Assembly: GCF_016097555.1 (NCBI RefSeq)
Contig: NC_054712.1
Coordinates: 53,302,876 to 53,366,875 of the forward strand
DNA length: 64,000 bases
Source: Gigantopelta aegis
Taxonomy: Eukaryota > Mollusca > Gastropoda > Neomphalida > Peltospiridae
Reading direction: 5' to 3'
Shown here: positions 22,747 to 36,600 of the stretch, piece by piece
How the letters are laid out: each line of letters starts with the position of its first letter
How positions within the stretch are numbered: the first letter of the stretch is position 1
Translations under genes and position numbers: made by a program
Notes under the pieces: generated by a model
Told to the model about the DNA's origin: nothing
The model's input: only the letters and a program-made list of their open reading frames with translations
The model's database searches: none

Positions 22747-22887
22747 TAGTACTCAGAGATGAAAGTGGATTATGACCAAATTTTTTTTACAAATTTTTAT
22801 ATTGGTAGTCGGATAGTGAGATTGGCCCTAGAGTTAAAGTTGCACAATGGTTTAAAATAGCGATCAAGATTCACAATGTACTAGTAA

Positions 22888-23267
22888 AGTTTCTTTTATT
22901 TAACGATGCCACTAGAGCAGATTGATTTTTTATCTTAACATCGGCTATTGGACGTCAAACATATGGTCATTCTGACAGTTTTTTAGAGGAAACCCGCTGT
23001 CACCACATAGGCTACTCTTTTATGACAGGCAGCAAGGGATCTTTTATTTGTGCTTTCCACAGGCAGGATAGCACAAACCATGGCCTTTGTTGAACCAGTT
23101 ATGGATCACTGGTCGGTGCAAGTGGTTTACACCTACCCATTGAGCCTTGCAGAGCACTCACTCAGGGTTTGCAGTCGGTATCTGGATTAAAAATCCCATG
23201 CCTCGAATGGGATCCGAACCCAGTACCTACCAGCCTGTAAACTGATGGCCTAACCACGATGCCGGTT
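22888..23267 (-). repeat. SINE, head B with tail 2-like end, near full length
   Basis: Left end aaagtttcttttatttaacg, right end accacgatgccggtt. B box gggatccgaaccca. Flanked by aatgtactagta on both sides (22876-22887 and about 23269-23280), a 12-bp target duplication. Confidence 0.9.
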
Positions 23268-23394
23268 GAATGTACTAGTATGCAATGTATCAGCTGAAAC
23301 CATATCACAAACGTGTGAAGGGAAGATATGGAAAATTTTATGGACAATACAGCAGAAAACCTGGAAACACTGTACCGACGATTGAAGGATTAAA

Positions 23395-23512
23395 AATTCA
23401 GCTCTCCATTTTACAGAGCGATCTTAGTGTTAAAATCATCCAAAGTGTGTCAAGTAGTTAGGCACTTAAAGTCATTTTAGTGCTGAGATCGCTGCATAAA
23501 ACGGGGCCCAGA
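23395..23512. repeat. Short hairpin MITE
   Basis: cagagcgatcttagtgttaa and ttttagtgctgagatcgctg form inverted arms about 20 bp long around 60 bp. It ends ggggcccag. Noncoding. Confidence 0.45.
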
Positions 23513-23559
23513 ATTCTAGGTAAATCCGGAAAACTATTTTTGAGTACTGTAAATATAAA

Positions 23560-23768
23560 GTTAGTTTTGTTTAATGACTCCTCTAGAGCACACTGATTTT
23601 ATTAATAATTGGCTATTGGATGTCATACATTTGGTGATTGTGACATATAGTCTTAGAGAGGAACAGCTAAACATTTTCATTAATAAGGGATTGTTTATAT
23701 GCACCATCCCATAGATTGTACATAACACCTCAGAAGAGCACTCTACTGACTGAGCTAAATCCCTCTCT
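23560..23768 (-). repeat. SINE remnant, head D with tail 2
   Basis: Tail gttagttttgtttaatgact at the left; head gagctaaatccctctctg at the right. Much of the body is lost. It adjoins the 34-bp array. Confidence 0.6.
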
Positions 23769-23770
23769 GA

Positions 23771-24835
23771 CATATTTCAGTACCAAAATGCCTGCAACAC
23801 AAACCACATTTCAGTACCAAAATGCCTGCAACACAAACCACATTTCAGTACCAAAATGCCTGCAACACAAACCACATTTCAGTACCAAAATGCCTGCAAC
23901 ACAAACCACATTTCAGTACCAAAATGCCTGCAACACAAACCACATTTCAGTACCAAAATGCCTGCAACACAAACCATATTTCAGTACCAAAATGCCTGCA
24001 ACACAAACCACATTTCAGTACCAAAATGCCTGCAACACAAACCACATTTCAGTACCAAAATGCCTGCAACACAAACCATATTTCAGTACCAAAATGCCAG
24101 TACGGCAACACATAAATCACATTTCAGTAACAAAATGCCTGCAACACAAACCATATTTCAGTACCAAAATGCCTGCAACACAAACCATATTTCAGTACCA
24201 AAATGCCTGCAACACAAACCATATTTCAGTACCAAAATGCCAGTATGGCAACACATAAATCACATTTCAGTAACAAAATGCCTGCAACACAAACCATATT
24301 TCAGTACCAAAATGCCAGTACGGCAACACATAAATCACATTTCAGTACCAAAATGCCTGCAACACAAACCATATTTCAGTACCAAAATGCCAGTACGGCA
24401 ACACAAAAATCACACTTCAGTAACAAAATGCCTGCAACACAAACCATATTTCAGTACCAAAATGCCAGTACGGCAACACATAAATCACATTTCAGTAACA
24501 AAATGCCTGCAACACAAACCATATTTCAGTACCAAAATGCCAGTACGGCAACACATAAATCACATTTCAGTAACAAAATGCCTGCAACACAAACCATATT
24601 TCAGTACCAAAATGCCAGTACGGCAACACATAAATCACATTTCAGTAACAAAATGCCTGCAACACAAACCATATTTCAGTACCAAAATGCCATACGGCAA
24701 CACATAAATCACATTTCAATAACAAAATGCCTGCAACACAAACCATATTTCACATAAACCATATTTCAGTACCAAAATGCCAGTACAGCAACACATAAAT
24801 CACATTTCAATAACAAAATGCCAGCAATACAAATC
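23771..24835. repeat. 34-bp minisatellite with higher-order dimers
   Basis: The left third repeats a 34-bp unit (accaaaatgcctgcaacaca and on to catttcagt). To the right it alternates with a longer variant containing ccagtacggcaacacataaa, giving a dimer of about 75 bp repeated some six times. Neither variant contains a stop in any forward frame, so long open frames run through it without being genes. Confidence 0.95.
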
Positions 24836-25540
24836 AAGAACTAAAGATCTATAGACAGAATAAAAAACCCCAAATCAGTCCAAAATATAAAAACATTTAA
24901 AATAAACATCAAATCACCTAATGCTGAGAGACTGTGGCCATTTTATATATGCATAATTTATTAATGCAGCAGCAAGTATCACATATACATCACTTGTGGA
25001 ACACCAACATGGAAGAACAAATGGACAAAAATCCCTCTGAATACAATTATTGAATGTTCATTTCTACTACAAAGCTTCCAGAGCCTAGAGAAACAAACGG
25101 TCAATAGTAACATCATTAACATGCACATGTCATTCAGGGAAATATGAAAACTGATCATGCATTGGTGTAACGAATAATACTATTGGGATAATTTGGCACT
25201 TACAATCCAATGACTTTGTCGGTATTAAATATAACATGATCCCAATTTGAAAACCATACACAATGATGTGACATAGTTTAAAGAGTTTGCCTTTATGCCT
25301 CTGTCTTTATAGTTAGTCCCCTACCAGAGGGAACCATACAGCCGTGTGAGAGGGGCTGGAACAAAAAAGCTTACTGCGGCCGGGGTCTTGGGGCCGGTCA
25401 AGGGCCCCTGAAGGAAAATTGTTGTTTGCAATGGCTGGAACTGCCAAAAATTGCATTCAATGCTAACAAATCTAAACTGGTTATATCTTATAATATAAGG
25501 CACACATCATAAACTTGAAACCGTGAAAACATGCAAATGA
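24836..25540. other. No gene seen
   Basis: AT-rich. 25190-25312 is a fragment of the hairpin MITE family (gactttgtcggtattaaata recurs inverted at 7062-7081). 25320-25400 shows tagtcccctaccagagggaa, the edge of dispersed repeat D. Confidence 0.45.
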
Positions 25541-26160
25541 ACCTTGTGTGGTCAACAGTATTGAACATCATGTTTTTTTGTGTTTTTTTAGACGAAATGG
25601 AAAAGCGCATTTACGCGTAGCTCTCACATCCCTGGACTATAGGTTTCATCTCTGTCCTTCTGTCCGTCTCTCTGTCCATCCCAAATATAATTTTCATGAT
25701 GATTTTTTCACAATGTCTCGAAATATTGAGATGAAAATTTTATGTATAACTTTATCATATACTGTGACAGATCAAGTTTGATTTTCATGGCGATTTACCC
25801 ATTTTTGACACAGTGATGGCCCTTGAACTTAGGCGATATGAAAAAAGAAAAATTCAACAATACCCTCAAGATATTGAGCTGATATTTTCTTTTTAACTTT
25901 ATCATGTTCCTTTCCAGATCAAGTATGACTTTCATGGCAATTTACCCATTTCGTGGCCCTTGACACTTAGGAGATATGAACAATTGTTTTCTTGACCTTT
26001 GAGTTTACAATACCTGAAAATATTGAGATGAAATTTTGTATATAGTTTCAACTGTTGCATATCAAGTTTAACTTTCATAGTGATTTTCTAATTTTTCACA
26101 GTTATGGCCCTTGAACATAATTATATGAAAATTTGTTGGGCCCAGTATATTGCTTTAGCC
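25540..26160. repeat. Dispersed repeat D, long copy
   Basis: Begins about gcgcatttacgcgtagctct, then a pyrimidine block (gtccttctgtccgtctctct). After it come three diverged iterations of a module with atggcccttgaacttaggcg and atattgagatgaaaatttta. Ends tgttgggcccag. Shorter copies at 11925-12140 and 34157-34462 lack two of the iterations. Confidence 0.6.
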
Positions 26161-27070
26161 GTACTCTCAGAATGCTGGTTAAATTTGTAATAGAATAGAT
26201 AGAACTTTGGTTTTTGAAAATTATCTGTGACAGAAGGTAATGTTGGTCATGAAGTGTGACTAGAGAATTTGGTACAGTGCCCAAGCTAAGATTGGATAGT
26301 CTCAATACTAGGAAGTGAATCCAGCACCTACCTAGCCTGAAAAAACAACCTAGGATGCAGGAATTTTTTTTTTTTTTTTTTTTTAAATCAGTAATATAAG
26401 ATCTTCTCCAGATAGACAAAAACGGAACTTTCTCGAACCCACCCCACCCCACCTGACCTAACTAGCCTTAAAGCTGATGGCTTAACTGCTATGTCACGGG
26501 CAGTTCCTCCCTGTCATGCCAGATGAGTACCCACAGGCCTCTGAGAACTGAAAATTTGCGTAAACCATTTATAGGTGACGCAAAAACTAATTTCAGGTAA
26601 CCCATTTCGTTTTTACGTAACCCATCATGAACATGTAAAGGATATCATAAATTGAATGCACGAATGATAAATGGGTTATGCAAACTATACTTACACAAGC
26701 GACGCACAAGCTACACTATTGCTCTCACAATTTTCAGAGGCCTGACCTAACCACGAACAGCTGTTAAAGCAGGACTCAGCCTGTACACTGCCAAATTAGC
26801 CAACTGCTCAGTTTTATAAAAATGGCTACATAATTTAGACTTTGGCTAATAAAATATTCCTCAAATTAACCACATTTTAATTATTTTCAAGAAATTTCTG
26901 AAAACCGGCTAAATTGAAATGTTCCAGTGTGAGCCCAGTTAAAGGGGCATCATCAGCTAGAATATTTCATGTCTTTCTGACTACATGTAATGTCAATCAC
27001 AGCCTTGTAGTACACATTCTTTGTACTTTTGTATATAGGAAGAATTTTGATGTTGATATATAACCTCATC
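26160..27070. other. 3' flank of CYBA, repeats only
   Basis: A poly-T tract (26367-26384). A small inverted motif around gtaacccattt/aaatgggtta (26596-26680). A CAGGGCTCACACTG-family repeat at 26772-26940. I see no coding sequence. Confidence 0.45.
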
Positions 27071-27485
27071 AACAGGTTACTTTCAAATGCTGATGGGTCA
27101 ATGTTGACATTTGAGTTTATCAACTAACAGGTCACTTTCAGTTGCTGACAGGTCAGTATTTGACTTTATCAACTAACAGGTCACTTTCAGTTGCTGACAG
27201 GTCAGTATTTGAGTTTATCAACTAACAGGTCACTTTCAATTGCTGACAGGTCAGTATTTGAGTTTATCAACTAACAGGTCACTTTCAGTTGCTGACAGGT
27301 CAGTATTTGAGTTGATCAAGTAACATGTCACTTTCAGTTGCTGATGGGTCAGTATTTGAATTTATCAACTAACAGGTCACTTTCAGTTGCTGATGGGTCA
27401 GTGTTGACATTTGAGTTTATCAACTAACAGGTCACTTTCAGTTGCTGATGGGTCAGTGTTGACATTAGAGTTGATCAACAATTTC
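27070..27485. repeat. CYBA: 49-50 bp minisatellite in the CYBA 3' UTR
   Basis: About eight units of tttatcaactaacaggtcac plus tttcagttgctgacaggtca. It reaches to within about 15 bp of the CYBA stop codon (27499-27501). The sequence just 3' of the stop, tgacctgtcagaaattgttg on the minus strand, looks like a diverged first unit, so the array probably grew from the 3' UTR itself. Confidence 0.9.
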
Positions 27486-27498
27486 TGACAGGTCATCA

Positions 27499-27636
27499 TC
27501 AGACTCTGTTTTGTCTGCTGGTACTAGGGCTAGCTCTCCTCGGCGGAGGATGTCGGGGCGGGTGCATAACTGTTGGTCCTTCGTGGGATGGCTCATCCAA
27601 ACCAGCTGGAATCCATTCTTCACCTTTAATAGCAGC
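27499..27636 (-). CDS. CYBA: CYBA exon 6 with proline-rich tail
   Basis: Acceptor gtttcag. It codes AAIKGEEWIPAGLDEPSHEG, then PTVMHPPRHPPPRRASPSTS, RQNRV and TGA at 27499-27501. AAIKGEEWIP matches human AAVRGEQWTP. PPRHPPPRR corresponds to the human SH3-docking PPSNPPPRPP. The acidic/Ser-rich extension present in the vertebrate tail is missing. Confidence 0.93.
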   Translation of the reverse strand, partial: AAIKGEEWIPAGLDEPSHEGPTVMHPPRHPPPRRASPSTSRQNRV

Positions 27637-30600
27637 CTGAAACAAAACAAAAAATACAGTGAAACCTGTCATTTCATTTCAACTTATTTTTGCATTTATA
27701 TCCAATTAAGGTTCAAGCATGCTGTCCTGGGCACACACCTCAGCTATCTGGGCTGTCTGTCCAGGACAGTGGATTAGTTGTTTGTGAGAGAGAAGAGGGT
27801 GTAGTGGTCTTACACCTATCCATTGAGTCGTTAAAACTCACTCTGGGTGGGAGCCGGTACTGAGCTGCGAACCCTGTACCTACCAGCCTTATGTCCGATG
27901 GCTTAACCATAACACCACCGAGGCCAGTAAGAAACATGTCTGAACCGGACCCCAAAAACAGGACTCCTGTCAAAAAACGGCCAAGATTCATGGTCTTGAA
28001 TTTTCAAAATTCTAAACGATGACCCTCTAAACACGAGATTCTGTCTAAATCAGATAAATATTAGGTCCCCAGCATGATCTAATTCAGACACGTTTCATTG
28101 TATATTCTTTATGGCAGTCATTGCATACAATTATAAATATCTGGCATGTGCTTATAAAACATTTAGAGTCTAGATGCAAGATTCTAACAGTCTGCGACTT
28201 TAACGTTTATGACGTCATACAAACTGTATGGTGTCATTAGAGATTGAGTTTTATAAGCATGGGTCCTGAGGTGTAATTCATTCATGTTCTTTAGTATACA
28301 TCTCTTTGTGTAATCTTGCACCAATAGACAGAGGGGCGGGACGTAGCCCAATGGTAAAGCGCTCGCTTGATGTGCGGTCGGTGTGGGATCGATCCCCGTC
28401 GGTGGGCCCATTGGGCTATTTCTTGCACCAGCCAGTGCACCACGACTAGTATATCAAAGGCTGTGGTATGTGCTATCCTGTATGTGGGATGGTGCATATA
28501 AAAGATTCCTTGCTGCTAATCAAAAAGAGTAGCCCATGAAGTGGCACCAGCGCATTTCCTCTTTCAATATCTGTTTGGTCCTTAACCATATGTCTGATGC
28601 CATATAACTGTGTGCTTGAACCTTAATTGGATATAAGTATGGAAATAAGTTGAAATGAAAATGAATGAATGAGGGCCACTAAACTCCATTTAAACTTTCT
28701 GGTGCATAGCACAGGTTAGATCTCAATATCTGTGTGGTCATTAACCGTATGTCCAATGCTATATAACGGTAAATTAAATGTGTTGAGTGCGTCATTAAAT
28801 AAAACATTTTCTTCCTTTCTTCCAACAGACAGAAATATTCATACACTGATGCACACATTAATCAGTGAGTTTTAGAGTTAATTATCAGACTTGTGACAGA
28901 TAATCAGACCTACTGTCTTTACAACACTTGGCCAAGTCTAAGAATGAAGGACAATACAGTATCACATTTACACGAGTTACAAAATGCCAAATGGTATTAA
29001 CACGGTTTTGGTAACGACACCACTAGAGCACATTGATTATTAATCATTTGCTATTGGATGTAAAACATTTGGTAATGCTGACTTATAATCTGAGAGGAAA
29101 CCCGCTACATTTTTCCATTAGGTCAGGCCATGTCAGTAAGTTTAAAGTGCACATTCAGAACAAGCTGTTGTAATGCACGCCTGTCCTGGGCACAGATGCC
29201 GGCCTCAGGTTTTTTCCATTAGTATAATGGGATCTTGTATATGCACCATCCCACAGACAGGATAGCACATACCAAAGACAGGATAGCACATACCACTCAT
29301 GGTGCACTGGCTGGAACAAGAAATAGGCCAATTGGGCCACTGATGGGCAACAATGCCAGACTGACCTCACATCAAGCGAGCTCTTTACCACTGGGTTACA
29401 TCCCGCCCCCACGGTTTCAATACAGAACATACACTGTAAGACCACCACTCCCCATCTAAACATTCCGGTGCTAGGCATGGGTTACATCCCGCCCACACGG
29501 TTTCAATACAGAACATACACCGTAAGACCACCACTCCCCATCTAAACATTCCGGTGCTAGGCATGGGTTACATCTCGCCACCACGGTTTCAATACAGAAC
29601 ATACACCGTAAGACCACCACTCCCCATCTAAACATTCCGGTGCTAGGCATGGGTTACATCTCGCCACCACGGTTTCAATACAGAACATACACTGTAAGAC
29701 CATAACTCCCCATCTAAACATTCCGGTGCTAGGCATGGGTTACATCTCGCCACCACGGTTTCAATACAGAACATACACTGTAAGACCACCACTCCCCATC
29801 TAAACATTCCGGTGCTAGGCATGGGTTACATCTCGCCACCACGGTTTCAATACAGAACATACACTGTAAGACCACCACTCCCCATCTAAACATTCCGGTG
29901 CTAGGCATGGGTTACATCCCGCCCAAACAGTTTCAATACAGAACATACACTGTAAGACCACCACTCCCCATCTAAACATTCCTGTGCTAGGCATGGGTTA
30001 CATCTCGCCACCACGGTTTCAATACAGAACATACACTGTAAGACCACCACTCCCCATCTAAACATTCCTGTGCTAGGCATGGGTTACATCTCGCCACCAC
30101 GGTTTCAATACAGAACATACACTGTAAGACCACCACTCCCCATCTAAACATTCCGGTGCTAGGCATGGGTTACATCTCGCCACCACGGTTTCAATACAGA
30201 ACATACACTGTAAGACCACCACTCCCCATCTAAACATTCCGGTGCTAGGCATGGGTTACATCTCGCCACCACGGTTTCAATACAGAACATACACTGTAAG
30301 ACCACCACTCCCCATCTAAACATTCCGGTGCTAGGCATGGGTTACATCTCGCCACCACGGTTTCAATACAGAACATACACTGTAAGACCACCACTCCCCA
30401 TCTAAACATTCCGGTGCTAGGCATGGGTTACATCTCGCCACCACGGTTTCAATACAGAACATACACTGTAAGACCACCACTCCCCATCTAAACATTCCGG
30501 TGCTAGGCATGGGTTACATCCCGCCCCCACGGTTTCAATACAGAACATACACTGTAAGACCACCACTCCCCATCTAAACATTCCGGTGCTAGGCATGGGT

Positions 30601-33600
30601 TACATCCCGCCCCCACGGTTTCAATACAGAACATACACTGTAAGACCACCACTCCCCATCTAAACATTCCGGTGCTAGGCATGGGTTACATCTCGCCCCC
30701 ACGGTTTCAATACAGAACATACACCGTAAGACCACCACTCCCCATCTAAACATTCCAGTGCTAGGCATGGGTTACATCCCGCCCAAACAGTTTCAATACA
30801 GAACATACACTGTAAGACCACCACTCCCCATCTAAACATTCCGGTGCTAGGCATGGGTTACATCCCGCCCAAACAGTTTCAATACAGAACATACACTGTA
30901 AGACCACCACTCCCCATCTAAACATTCCGGTGCTAGGCATGGGTTACATCCCGCCCCCACGGTTTCAATACAGAACATACACCGTAAGACCACCACTCCC
31001 CATCTAAACATTCCAGTGCTAGGCATGGGTTACATCTCGCCACCATGGTTTCCATACAGAACATACACTGTAAGACCACCACTCCCCATCTAAACATTCC
31101 AGTGCTAGGCATGGGTTACATCCCGCCCAAACAGTTTCAATACAGAACATACACTGTAAGACCACCACTCCCCATCTAAACATTCCGGTGCTAGGCATGG
31201 GTTACATCTCGCCACCACGGTTTCAATACAGAACATACACTGTAAGACCACCACTCCCCATCTAAACATTCCGGTGCTAGGCATGGGTTACATCCCGCCC
31301 CCACGGTTTCAATACAGAACATACACCGTAAGACCACCACTCCCCATCTAAACATTCCAGTGCTAGGCATGGGTTACATCCCGCCCAAACAGTTTCAATA
31401 CAGAACATACACTGTAAGACTCCCCATCTAAACATTCCGGTGCTAGGCATGGGTTACATCCCGCCCAAACAGTTTCAATACAGAACATACACTGTAAGAC
31501 CACCACTCCCCATCTAAACATTCCGGTGCTAGGCATGGGTTACATCCCGCCCCCACGGTTTCAATACAGAACATACACCGTAAGACCACCACTCCCCATC
31601 TAAACATTCCGGTGCTAGGCATGGGTTACATCCCGCCCCCACGGTTTCAATACAGAACATACACCGTAAGACCACCACTCCCCATCTAAACATTCCAGTG
31701 CTAGGCATGGGTTACATCTCGCCACCACGGTTTCAATACAGAACATACACTGTAAGACCACACACTCCCCATCTAAACATTCCAGTGCTAGGCATGGGCT
31801 ACATCTAGCACAAAAATAAAGTGAACTTACCACAAAATATATAATTCCGGTAATGAGAAAACACACTCCTCCGATTAATGTAGGCAGAATAAAACAACAT
31901 GGGACTGTTAAACTGCAAAACAAACAAACAACCAAGATAATTATAGCATATTAAATGAGCTTCCGTTTCGTATCATGTTTATGTCCCGAGTGAAATGATT
32001 TTCAATTGTCACGAGCTTTAGCGAGTGACAATGAAAATTATTTTACGAGGGACATAAACATGATACTAAATGGTAGCAAGCGTAATATCCTATTTATTAC
32101 CCATAATTGATCTTAATTTATATCACTCAACTCGTTTTGTTGACATTCTTGAAAGGTTGTAGTGTGCCAACCGATGACGTCATTGTGAGACGTCCCACTT
32201 TGTGTTGTAGTATCACTTTGATATGTACCAAGATATTTTTAACCATATGGGTAATAATATATAGCATTTCCACTGCAAACTTCAATGATTACAGAATACA
32301 CCAATTTAGACGAAATGAATTCAGTTATATTTTCAATTTGTAATTACATTGTAAATTTGATTTATTTTATTACATATCTTATCTACTGGTAATATCAACA
32401 TACCGGTAACTAATTTGTCAGGTATTTTTATATTTCTGTGTTAATTTGATGTTCAGATAAGCCTCATTAGTGAATAAAAGAATTTCACCCAAATAACAAC
32501 AAAATGACAAACTGACAATTACTCACATTAAATACAAGACAAATCGGACAAAATAATTTCTTGTTACAATTCCTCCCAGCTTTACTATATGAGTAAATAT
32601 TTTCTGAAATCTGAAAGAAAAATAAAAGAAGTAAGTCAGACAACATTGTACACAAATTTCAAAATATCAAAATGGAAGACCGTAAATTTAATTTAAGAAT
32701 GTTAAAGGTTTTTTTTTTTTAAAGTACAAAAAACAATTCATTATTAACTTTATTAAAACCATATTACTAGCATTAGGCATTACTTATAATTTAATAATTA
32801 ATCATAATCAATTTAATGTATCAACATATGAATCATGGCCAGTGCTAGAAACCTAAATCATTCTATTGAAATTGTTGTAAGTGTATTTGTTTTGGACATA
32901 TATCAATGTTTAAACTTTAAGTGTTTTTTTTGTTCCCTTTCTTATTGTTTTTCTTATAAATATGAATCTTCTGGGGGGGTTTTGTGGAGTTTTTTGTGCC
33001 AAATCTCTTTTTATATCAGGGTCCAATGTTGACAGGTTTGCATTACCTTCTTTCAATAGTTTTTCCTGACTGTCGTTTTCCTCTTGGAAATTCAATAATA
33101 AACACAAACAATGCAGCCACTCTGCTATGAGTCAAGGACATAAACTAAATGTACTATCAATTATTTAATATTAATTTAAAATAAAACATTATTACCAATG
33201 CAAATGAAAACTAGTATTCAAATGCAGATGTACAAATATCTATTATGTGACTGATCGACATAATAGGTTGAATAACCATATGCTGTTAAAATAACCAACA
33301 GTTAAATCAACTTTACTTTATTAATTTGATTACCTACATCCATTTAAATGCTACAGAGTAAATAAGATAAAACAAAACTGACACCAAGGCAATATTGTAA
33401 ATAAAGTTAAAGTTTGTTTTGTTTAATGACATCACTAGAGCACACTGATTTTATCAATCATTGGCTATTAGATGTCAAACAGTTGGTAATTTTGACATAT
33501 AGTCTCAGAGAGGAAACCCACTACATTTTGTTTATTAGTAGCAAGGGATTTCTTTTAAATATAAGACATGAGAGCACATATCATGGCCTTTGATATACCT

Positions 33601-36600
33601 GGTTAGAATGAGAAATAGCCCAATAGATCCACCAACGGGGATCGATCCTAAACATCAAGATAGCACTTTACCACTATGCTACCACCTGTCCTTTGTGAAT
33701 ACAGGTGACTGGTATTTATTTTATAATGATAGGGTTTCTGTCAGAGGGTTAACCTCTTGACAAAATTAATTAATCTTGTCATTACTGTACGATTTTCTTA
33801 CACCTAACCTTAAACGTAACCCATTTTCTTTCTGGGGGAGGCCCTCCATAACCCCTGTTGACTGTGGTTGCTTTCAATTCCATAGCACCATACCCAAATA
33901 TTTCTTTCTGGCAGAAACACTGGTGGACCATATGATAACTCTTGTTTTGCGCTTCCCACAGGCAGGATAGCACAAACCATGGCCTTTGTTGAACCAGTTA
34001 TGGATCACTGGTTGGTGCAAGTGGTTTACCCATAGCCTTGCAGAGCATTCACTCAGGGTTTGGAGTCAGTATTTGGATTAAAAATCCCATGCCTCAACTG
34101 GGAAATCAATTGATAAAGTAACGATATATAAAACAAGCAAGCAATACATGTCCCCTACAGAGCCCGACAATTTTTCGTATCTACTAAACTCTGAAAAGTG
34201 GGTAAATCACCATGAAACTTCAATTTGATCTGTAAAGCTATATACAAATGATAAAGCTATATACAAAATTTCATCTGGATATATCCAGGCATTGCAAAAA
34301 TCTGAAAAAACTAATTTTCACATCGCCTATGTTCAAGGGCCACAACTCCGTCAAAAATGGGTAAATCGTCATAAAAATAAAACTTAATCTGTAATAGTAC
34401 ATGATGAAACTATATACAAACTTTCAAACCTATAGCCCCCTCCGGTCGGACCGGAAGGGGACTAATAAAACAGCAAAACACACATTGATTAAATATTTCC
34501 ATTGAAGCAAATGCAAATCAAGACGTGAACTGCGCCAAAACAGACAGGGACCGAAACAGCTGGGGTTGAACATGCACCAGGTCCGAAACCGTATATACCC
34601 TCAACATTAATTTTTGGCAGAAAGCCTGTAATTATATATAAAAACGTTCTTCAGGATACATTCCATAAACACCAAACTGCCAGCGGTCGAACATGGCAGC
34701 CACAGCAACTATTCCTCCAAGAAGAGTAGCTACAAAAAAAAAAAGGACAACGTATTGGTATTTCTGTGTGTTTTAAATCAATCTGCATTTTATTCTTGTG
34801 CTTATTTCTAAAACTGGTAATTTATCATATACTGTATTACCTATTTACTTATTATTGTTTGATGTGAACTTCTACCAAATAAATTATGTAATGGAGCCAC
34901 TTTCTCTAACACATTAAATCTGGGGTTTATTTGTTGTCCAATAATAACAATTCAAAAGCTGTTTGATCAAAACCATTGAACTGATTTGAAATTGATTATT
35001 GTATAGGGTCAAAATGAGGGGTTTTCTTTAATTACATTCATTATATTGAACACAATTTTGTTCTAACAAATTTTGCCTGGAAAAGGAAATTTCTACTTTA
35101 TAGCATTTTGTATTCAAAAGATAATCCTCAACCCTATAGGCTACCAGTATTAGAATAAATTGATCTTCCCCATGTCTATATTGTTCAAGTGATACCCATA
35201 ATAAATGTATTGAGGAAGCAAGTAATTTGCCTCAATGCTTGGCCAACTTTTTACAAGTGGTCAACTTGCCTCAATCCCACTGGTTACAGCTCAATAGTCC
35301 GAAGCTTCAATGATCTGAAGGTTCAATGGTCTGAAGGTTCAACCCTAACTCTAACCCTAGGTTCAGTAGTACGAAGATTTATAGACCTAACCCCGGACTA
35401 TTGAACCTTCAGACCATTGAACCTTTGGACTATAGAGCAGTCCCCATCCCACTTCACTTTCAAGTAACATAGTACAGCCATTCCTTCCTAATATACAAAT
35501 GTTAAAGGCACTGTCCTGAGTTAGCAACCATTGCAAGATGGTTTTGACAACTAAAATTACTAAATACATTTTCTTTTTTAGAATATATGAGTAGCAGTTA
35601 TTTGTCATTTTATGTTTTAATATATATATTTTTGAACAAACAAAATTATTGGAAGGAAAAGTCTGGTTTGTGCTTCTTCAAACAGTAGGACAACAACAAA
35701 CACTTTGGTTTATACAGACAATGACATTCTAAACAAGAAAATATACTGAATATGTAACTTTAGTTTAAGAGGCTCCTTTTGGAAGAAATATCTTACAAAG
35801 CCTGCAAACTAATGACCGTCTCTTTAACGTTATGTATGGTGTAAGATTTTCTGAGGAAATAAACCTTCCCTATGCCAGATATTTAGATTAAAGTCCGAAC
35901 CAAATTGTTAACAACTAACTTTAATTACTGTTAGATTTTCCACAAATTTTGTCCAGACACAAATTGTGAAAACCCCCATTACAGTGACAAAAATTCCACA
36001 TACGAGACTCTAACAATGTCATAGATTTTAATTTCGCTGAGAATGCATATGGCAAAAGGTTACCAGTCATATCGTCCCCGGGTCGTATTATCCCAGTGTG
36101 AAAACGTCCCCGGTTCCTTCCAAAATGTCCCCGGTCACACATTACACTGACTACACAACGCATACACAATAATTATTTGAGAGAAGTGGAATCAAATTCA
36201 ATGTCATTTCAACCCTATTCAATCCCTGAATGCCATTAGGGACAGAAACTCTAGCTGTCAGTTTGTGCCCAAGACAGGTGTGTTTGAACACATCTGGTGA
36301 TGTAAGCACTTTAATAATTTGTCCAATCCAGTCCTATTTTAATATTTTGCGGATTTTTGCCATCGTAATATGCCTATTCAGTCAAACTGACTATCTAAAA
36401 TTGTTTAGAAAGCACACAGAGCCATAATGATGTTATGGTCTGTCCTTCGTATGCGAAGATGAAATGTACTGTAACATTTGAACTTTAATTTAGTCAAATT
36501 AACATCCTAGAAAGCACATAGGGCATTACTTAAAGGCATACTGTCATGGATTTAAGGACCTTATTTCTCTAAAAATGGATAACTAAAAATTACATTAATT

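Noticed and set aside
23716-24757. Long open frames (up to 283 codons) read as a repetitive protein
   Set aside because: They follow a 34-bp tandem repeat that lacks stops in all three forward frames; the same peptide appears from each frame and no splice or start context supports a gene.
29393-31809. CRISPR array
   Set aside because: Units are contiguous tandem repeats without unique spacers, in a eukaryotic intron.
31615-31935. A 106-codon minus-strand frame as a gene
   Set aside because: Most of it is the 86-bp array; only its N-terminal third overlaps CYBA exon 5, which is annotated instead.
27499-34729. TMEM72-like membrane protein
   Set aside because: First considered from the exon 5 and exon 4 helices alone. 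The N-terminal MGKIEWSMWANEQAL, EFPRGKR and TRNYFVR motifs and gap-free colinearity identify p22phox instead.
35340-35362. Interstitial telomere repeat (ccctaa)
   Set aside because: Only two degenerate copies in the loop of a foldback repeat; likewise cctaacccc at 63516-63525.
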